A DNA stretch of 64,000 nucleotides from Alkalibacterium sp034520745 (GTDB taxonomy: Bacteria; Bacillota; Bacilli; Lactobacillales; Carnobacteriaceae_A): contig JAXHNF010000011.1 of the NCBI GenBank assembly GCA_034520745.1, positions 62,001 through 126,000 of the forward strand. Reading direction: 5' to 3'. How positions within the stretch are numbered: the stretch's first letter is position 1; every line of letters begins with the position of its first letter. Position numbers and translations under genes: made by a program. Below, piece after piece: positions 58,853-64,000 of the stretch. The notes beneath the pieces are model-generated. The model ran no database searches. It was given only the letters and a program-made list of their open reading frames with translations, and was not told the DNA's origin.

Positions 58853-59933
58853 CTAATCTATCTCGCTGTATCGCTTCGGTTCCTCTTCATTGTTCAATAC
58901 ACGCATCACGCCTTCGTGCAGGGCATCCATTTCCATTTCGCCCGGCACCACTTCGACGGGTGCGATCCATTCGGTCCGCTCGCGGATATGTTCAACGACA
59001 AACGCACTGTAGGCCGCTCCGCCAGTCAGAACGATAAAGTCCACTTCACCTTTAAGGACCGTAGCCATTTCTCCGATCGCTTTCGCCACCTGATAAGTCA
59101 TCGCGTCAAGGATGAGCGCGGCTTCGCTGTCACCGCTACTGATTCTTTCCAGGACCTTCCTTATGTCGATCTCATTCAGATAAGAATGGATTCCGCCCTG
59201 GCCGGCCAGTCGTTTCTTCACCTCATCCAGTGTCAGCTCTTCTGCCAGTATCATTTTCGCAAAGTCATACAGCGGCAGTCCGCCTGTACGCTCCGGTGTG
59301 AACGGGCCTTCACCGTCCAGTCCGTTGACCACATCGATCATTTTCCCTTTGTAATGTGCACCGATGCTCGAACCGCCGCCTAAATGTGCGACGATCACCT
59401 TGCTTTCTTCATACGCTCTATTTTTCTCACTCAAGACTTTCCGGGCGACGGCTTTCTGATTCAGGGCGTGGACCACACTCCGTCTTTGGATGCCTTTAAG
59501 GCCGGAGACCGGGCGATATCTGCCAGTTCATCCACAACCACCGGATCAACGATATATGCCTTCACCTCAGCGATTTTTGCGATCTCGTCTGCCAGGATCG
59601 CTCCCAGATTCGAGGCATGGGTGTTGTACTTTTCCTGTCTCAGATCCTGGAGCATCTTCCTCATCCACTAAGTAGGTCCCCCCGGGGATGGGTTTCAAAA
59701 GTCCGCCCCGGCCGACGATGGCCCCTAGATCAGCGGGCGCATAACCTTCTTTTTTCATGAAATTTAGTATCAGATCTTTCCGGAAATCTTTCTGATCGAT
59801 GATCCCCTTGAATCCTCCTAGTTCTTCGGCCGTATGTCTGATCGTCTCGGTCGCTGTCGATTCTTTTTCGTCAAATAAAGACACTTTTGTCGATGTCGTA
59901 ACCGGATTTGATTACCAGTATGTTTTTTTTCAT
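58853..59933 (-). CDS. buk: Butyrate (branched-chain fatty acid) kinase (frameshifted)
   Basis: About 360 residues, ASKHA acetokinase superfamily. Start ATG at 59933 after AGCAGGAGG. Corrected N-terminus MKKNILVIN..TTSTKVSLF is the phosphate-1 loop. Then GAIVGRGGLLKPIPGGTYLV, THASNLGAILADEIAKIA, VIVAHLGGGSSIGAHYKGKM (adenosine/phosphate site), and FIVLTGGAAYSAFVVEHIRE. Indels near 59900, 59655 and 59470. Makes ATP from acyl phosphate, here probably isovaleryl/isobutyryl phosphate from Ptb. Confidence 0.93.
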
Positions 59934-59956
59934 GACTAACCTCCTGCTGACTATAA

Positions 59957-60787
59957 CTATTCAGTGATCTGCATCAAAGCAAATTTCAGCGCATACAGTT
60001 TACTTTCCACTTCATCACTGCGGGACGTCAATACGATCGGGACTTTCGTTCCCACGATTGTGCCGCCCATGACTGCATCGCCAAAGAGCAGGAACGATTT
60101 ATACAAGGCATTCCCTACATCGATATTGGGCACCACCAGTATATCGGCATCCCCTTTGATCGGCCCTTTCGAAATTCTTATGTTCAACGGCCGATCTTGA
60201 CAGTGACAGATCAAGTGAAAGCGGCCCGTACACAGTGGCTTCCGGATCGTCTTTAAAGCGTTCGGTCAGCTCATGAGCCAGAGCGGACGACGGCATTTTC
60301 GGGTTCAAGTTTTCCGCCGAACTGATCAAAGCGACTTTCGGGTGGTCCAATCCCGATGGCTCTCCCCACTTTCAGGACATTATGGATGATCTCTTCGAGC
60401 TGATCTTCCGTCGGCATGATGTTCATCCCCGCATCCGTCAAGAGGATCTGTCGGTCTAAAGCCGGCAGTTTCACCAGAGCCACATGGGACAGCAGGTCCT
60501 GATTTTTCAGATCATGTTCTTTTTTCAGAACCTCTTCAGGAGCGCATGGGTCTGCACGCCCCCTTTAAAAGGATGTCCGCCTCATTGTTCACGACACTTT
60601 CAACCGCCCGGCGGATCATGTCTTCTTTGGATTCACACTTCGATACTTCCAGGTCTCTTCATGTATCGATGTTCGGTTCGACATCAAAAACCTTGAATTT
60701 TACACTGTCTTCGAATTCGATCTGACTACGCCGTGCGAGTTCCAGGATCTCTTCTCTGGAACCGCCCGCCACCGCAACTGTTGGCAT
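59957..60787 (-). CDS. ptb: Phosphate butyryltransferase (frameshifted)
   Basis: About 277 codons. Start ATG at 60787 after AGGAGTG; N-terminus PTVAVAGGSREEILELARRS. Then LVKLPALDRQILLTDAGMNI, VALISSAENLNPKMPSS, ADILVVPNIDVGNALYKSFL and GGTIVGTKVPIVLTSRSDEV. Frame breaks near 60660, 60540, 60350 and 60190. Swaps CoA for phosphate on (branched) butyryl-CoA. First gene of the operon; a cre-like site lies 20 bp upstream of its start. Confidence 0.92.
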
Positions 60788-60807
60788 AAGTAACACTCCT
60801 CTTTCTT

Positions 60808-60821
60808 TGTAAGCGCTTAAC
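60808..60821. promoter_or_regulatory. cre-like site upstream of ptb
   Basis: TGTAAGCGCTTAAC matches 12 of 14 positions of the CcpA consensus on either strand and sits just upstream of the ribosome binding site, where CcpA would act as a roadblock. Catabolite repression of the equivalent bkd operon is known in Enterococcus faecalis. Confidence 0.55.
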
Positions 60822-61286
60822 TCAATTTTACCTTATATTCTACAATTAGCAAATACATTATATAAATAGAGGTATAAATTTAATTTATACTGTCATTTCC
60901 CTCCCGAGCAGAGAAAAAGAGGTTCGATTTTATCACTGCTGTTTTTATTCACTCTGACGTTTCAGCTGACTATCAAATTAATTTATAGATGGATCGATCA
61001 CAGTTACAAGCAGGCACTTATGAATCCTGACTTCATTGACCATTTATAATTTTCGTTCATGAAAATAGTCCTTTTTTTCTCTTTTGTGAAACCGATCTTG
61101 TGTTAGACCGTTTACGGCTCTAAATTAAGTTGATTTTAGAAAGAAATATTTTCACAATCTTATATACATATCGCACTATTCTTTGTATACTATCGGTAAG
61201 AAAAGCGGACAGACAGACGGGACGTTAGAGCACATGCAGGTTTTTTTCAATCCAATTTGGTTTGCCCCTATACAAAAGGAGTGTGA
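60822..61286. other. Divergent intergenic region ptb / transporter
   Basis: AT-rich spacer of about 465 bp expected to carry both promoters. A TATACT word at about 61186 could be the -10 of the transporter gene, but no good -35 is placed. No gene or RNA recognised. Confidence 0.4.
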
Positions 61287-62631
61287 ATGATTATGAAAGA
61301 AACGAGAGAACACTGGGGGCTCCCGGTGGGGGTTCATTCTAGCAACGATGGGGTCGGCAGTCGGGCTTGGCAATATCTGGCGTTTTTCTTACGCCATGGG
61401 GGCCGGCGGCGGATCAGCTTTTCTGATTATTTATCTGATAAGTGTATTGCTTTTAGGTTTTCCGGTTAATGCTCGTCGAGTTTTCGATCGGTTGACGTGC
61501 TCAGGCCGATGCCGTTGAGTCCTTCAAGAAAATCGCACCTAAATCCCGCTTGGTCTTAGCCGGTGGAATCGGTGTGCTGGCTGCTTTTCTGATCCTGTCC
61601 TTTTATGGGGTCATCGGCGGCTGGTCCCTGCGTTACATGTGGGAGTATGTTTCAGGCGGGATCACCGGCGACTCGCAGGCCTTTTTCACTCAGTTTATCG
61701 GACACCTACTCTTCAGTCCTGTGGCAGGTCATCTTCATGACCCTGGCCATCGGGGTTGCTTTATCGGGGTTCAGAAAGGCATTGAGTCCACAAGTAAATG
61801 GATGATGCCGATCCTGAGTTTTCTGGTCATTGCTCTTGCCATTTACAGTCTGACTTTAGGCGGAACGACGGAAGCGCTGAATTTCATGTTCAGACCGGAC
61901 TGGGACGCCTTCACCAGATCTCGAATGTCTACGTCACGGCCATGGGACAGGCTTTCTTCACCTTGAGCCTGGGCATGGGTATCATGCTGACCTACAGCAG
62001 CTACCTTGATCCCGAGGAACGACTCACTTCCTCCGCGCCATCATCATTGCCCTGGTACACGGCTTTTGCTGTCATCTCAGGTTCTGATCATCTTCCCCGC
62101 TCTTTTCGCTTACGGATTGGACCCGGCGGAAGGCGCAGGACTGGTCTTTATCGTCCTGCCGACGATCTTTGAGGCACTCGGCGGCATCGGCGTTCTCATC
62201 GGTCTGTTGCTTACTTTGTCCTCTTTTCACTTGCCGCACTGTCTTCAGCGATTTCACTGCTTGAAGTATCCGTGGCATATTTTATGAGACGATTCAATCT
62301 TTCGCGCAGAGTGGTGACAATCCTGACAGGAACAGCCATTACTTTGTTAGGCGTTCTTTCTTTCACTCAGCCAGGGAGCCATGGAAATCAATGTGTTCGG
62401 CTACAGTTTCCTGGACTTCATCGACGGCCTGACGGGCAATATCCTCCTGCCATTGAGTGCGTTGCTTTCAGTACTTTTTGTGACCTGGTCCTGGAAAAAG
62501 AAGAGATCCTTGAACATACGGATACGAAAGAGGTGTCCTGGGGTCCGCTTTTTATCTTTGTAGCCAAGTTTATTGCACCGCTTGCCATTCTAGTCGTTCT
62601 CATCATGGGCATGCTGAACTGGCTGAGCTGA
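61287..62631 (+). CDS. Sodium:neurotransmitter symporter family (SNF/NSS) transporter, frameshifted
   Basis: About 448 codons, Na+-dependent LeuT-fold transporter, probably for amino acids. Start ATG at 61287 after AAAGGAG. Corrected N-terminus SRWGFILATMGSAVGLGNIW, RFSYAMGAGGGSAFLIIYLI (helix 1 Na+/substrate site GLGNIWRFPY-like). Then FLILSFYGVIGGWSLRYMWE, WMMPILSFLVIALAIYSLTL, NVYVTAMGQAFFTLSLGMGI, MLTYSSYL. Multiple indels (61310, 61470, 61720, 61910, 62030, 62080, 62225, 62375). Ends ILVVLIMGMLNWLS. Bacterial members often lack the 12th helix, as seems the case here. Confidence 0.88.
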
Positions 62632-62644
62632 TCCAGGTAAAATG

Positions 62645-62693
62645 AAAAAGCTGCCGGGACACACGGTCACGTGTGATCCCAGCAGCTTTTTTT
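62645..62693. terminator. Bidirectional terminator
   Basis: AAAAAGCTGC and GCAGCTTTTT arms with inner GGGA/TCCC and ACACG/CGTGT, between convergent genes. Confidence 0.9.
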
Positions 62694-62726
62694 CGTCTAC
62701 CTTTTAATGTTAATGCATACGTTTAT

Positions 62727-63887
62727 TCAATTTGTATCCAACTTTACCAGCTTCCAGGCTTTCTTTGGATGCTTGAGCATCATCTTCATCTTCTTCGTAT
62801 GATAGGCTTTTTTCATCTTCTGCAGTCTGCTTTTTTTCTTCCCGGAAACAGCAGGAACGCCAGACTACTCACACCTATGATCGTGACCGGTACAAGGAAC
62901 AATAGCGGGTGTTTCTTGGCTTTCACCATCCAGCTGCCCTTGCGCCGCCATCCGACGTTGTTGTCGCCTCTTTCCTTCATCTGTTCCCCTTCGCCGTAAA
63001 GGGTGCTCTGAAGCGGAGAGGCCGCTTCTTTCGTTTCGTCGTAGTTGGTCTTGTAAATAAACTTTTCAGGAAGCGGTCTGTAAAGCGAGGCATGATGGCA
63101 CCCATGAGACTCATGAGCTTCGACCGTGTGCCCACGTACATGTCTCTGACCGGATGTTCAGCCGCATGCAGAATAGCTTCCGCCACAGTTTCAGGCGGGT
63201 ACATCATCCCGTCATGAGACGGTGCTTTGTCGATATAGCTGGCTGCGTGATCAGTGTAGGGCGTATCGACTCTGGCAGGGTGGATCTGCGTGACGACGAC
63301 CGGGATGTGATCTTTTTCAGCTTCCAATCCGCAGTGCGTCTGTGAAGCTGTGCACTGCAAATTTGGAAGAGGAATACGTCCCCTGGATAGGAAATGTCCG
63401 GTTCCCCAGCACGCTCCCCATGTTGATCAGTGCACCAGGCGTCTCCTTGCTGCTGTAGTGATCAATTGCGCCAGGGAGCCGTAAACAGTCCCCCAGTAGT
63501 TGATTTCAAACAATTCACGCGCATCGACGATCGGAATATCGGTGACATGACCATAGACAGCCACGGCAGCGTTATTGATCCAGGTATCGAACCGCCAAAT
63601 ACTTTAACGGCTTTCTCTGCCAGTTTATTGACTTCTCTTCTTTAGAGCATCCACCTTCATATAAATAACCTTTGACTCATCAGAACTGAGTTCATCTGCC
63701 AAAGTGATCAGGTCTTCTTTTTCCCGGCCTGCCAGTAACAAGATTGGCCCCTTTTTCAGCGGCCATCCGGGCAGTGACGAACCGATCCCACTTGTGGCTC
63801 CAGTAATGATGATCACCTGGTCTTTTACCTTTTTCAGCTTCAGTGAGAGCTGTTTAGCGGCTTCGTATCATTGACTTCGTGCTGCAT
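62727..63887 (-). CDS. SDR-family oxidoreductase with C-terminal membrane segment (frameshifted)
   Basis: About 387 codons. Start ATG at 63887 after GGAGGATTCATACT. NAD(P) motif VIIITGATSGIG, NNAAVAVYGHV, catalytic Tyr/Lys as YSSSKFAVH, THPARVDTPYTDHAASYID-like segment reading QIHPARVDTPYTDHAASYID. After residue 280 the chain continues SPLQSTLYGEGEQMKERGDN and ends in a hydrophobic stretch HPLLFLVPVTIIGVSSLAFL with a basic Lys-rich tail. Indels near 63850, 63640, 63590, 63480, 63330, 63020 and 62850; the stop is approximate. SDRs with such a membrane tail act on lipophilic substrates in known cases; here unknown. Confidence 0.82.
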
Positions 63888-64000
63888 AGTATGAATCCTC
63901 CTTTTGTCTAAATAACTGAGTGCTTCCAGTTTAATTTTAGAGGATTCGAGGCTGTTGCTACAACTGATACGGCTTAACACAGATCTTATGACTATCACTG
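63888..64000. other. Upstream of SDR gene
   Basis: 112 bp to the window edge; holds the SDR promoter region. No gene seen. Confidence 0.4.

Noticed and set aside
1..64000. Large-scale pseudogenisation (reductive evolution)
   Set aside because: Breaks are single-base, evenly spread over essential and accessory genes, with conserved motifs intact in adjacent frames and a compensated pair in ribH; sequencing error is the simpler reading.
1..64000. tRNA or rRNA genes
   Set aside because: No conserved rRNA stretches or tRNA T-loop/acceptor patterns were noticed on either strand.

Overview
The window reads as part of a low-GC Gram-positive chromosome (Firmicutes, class Bacilli; GC looks to be in the mid 40s percent). 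Lactobacillales is favoured, perhaps Carnobacteriaceae or Enterococcaceae. The evidence is a LevR/sigma-54 controlled mannose-type PTS, a T-box rather than an S-box leader in front of metNIQ, a ptb-buk-lpd-bkd operon with a cre-like site, strong AGGAGG ribosome binding sites, and GAGGCTGGGAC-type intergenic repeats. The genus is inference. No rRNA, tRNA or CRISPR array was seen.

A feature that affects every gene call is that most long genes are broken by single-base insertions or deletions, while the expected conserved protein continues in the next frame. In ribH two nearby indels cancel out and scramble only nine residues inside a conserved motif. This looks like uncorrected sequencing or assembly error more than gene decay, so genes are given as whole CDS spans from the best start to the best stop and the breaks are noted. 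Only the transposon genes are typed as pseudogenes.

Layout. 1-5.3 kb: cell-wall hydrolase (PcsB/CwlO type), two GNAT acetyltransferases, an M3 oligoendopeptidase. 5.5-13.3 kb: a nearly self-contained sigma-54 module, with rpoN, a four-gene mannose-family PTS operon behind a recognisable -24/-12 promoter, and levR. 14-16 kb: two lipoprotein genes built from one repeated domain. 16.4-18 kb: a small conserved-looking protein and an OFA-type MFS transporter. 18.5-25.5 kb: sulfur region, with an SsuABC/TauABC-type ABC transporter, CoA-disulfide reductase fused to rhodanese, a YeeE/YedE (thiosulfate/sulfur) transporter, and a divergent LysR regulator. 25.6-28 kb: PspC miniprotein, CorA/ZntB-type transporter, an unknown membrane protein. 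27.9-32.4 kb: FMN-riboswitch riboflavin operon ribD-ribE-ribBA-ribH ending in a HAD phosphatase. 32.4-38.3 kb: thiolase, metNIQ with a Met T-box, amino-acid permease. 38.5-46 kb: acetyltransferase, metallophosphoesterase, VOC protein, esterase, CBS protein, thioesterase, flavin reductase and TetR regulator, interrupted by a 52-bp non-coding tandem array. 46-51.5 kb: PgeF, three tandem DUF2975 membrane proteins with an XRE regulator, then an IS1595-like element carrying a VanZ-family passenger gene, inserted in the loop of that operon's terminator, and a second tandem array of about 51 bp. 51.5-60.8 kb: leucine-dehydrogenase-type enzyme, LysR regulator, and the branched-chain keto-acid operon ptb-buk-lpd-bkdAA-bkdAB-bkdB. 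61-64 kb: a sodium:neurotransmitter-symporter family transporter and a membrane-anchored SDR.

How parts work together. RpoN and LevR would activate the PTS operon from the -24/-12 promoter. Leucine dehydrogenase would deaminate branched-chain amino acids, the BCKDH complex would make acyl-CoA, and Ptb/Buk would convert that to a branched acid with ATP gain. The riboflavin operon appears to supply its own phosphatase. The sulfur region joins uptake (YeeE, Ssu) to thiol/persulfide chemistry (CoADR-rhodanese).
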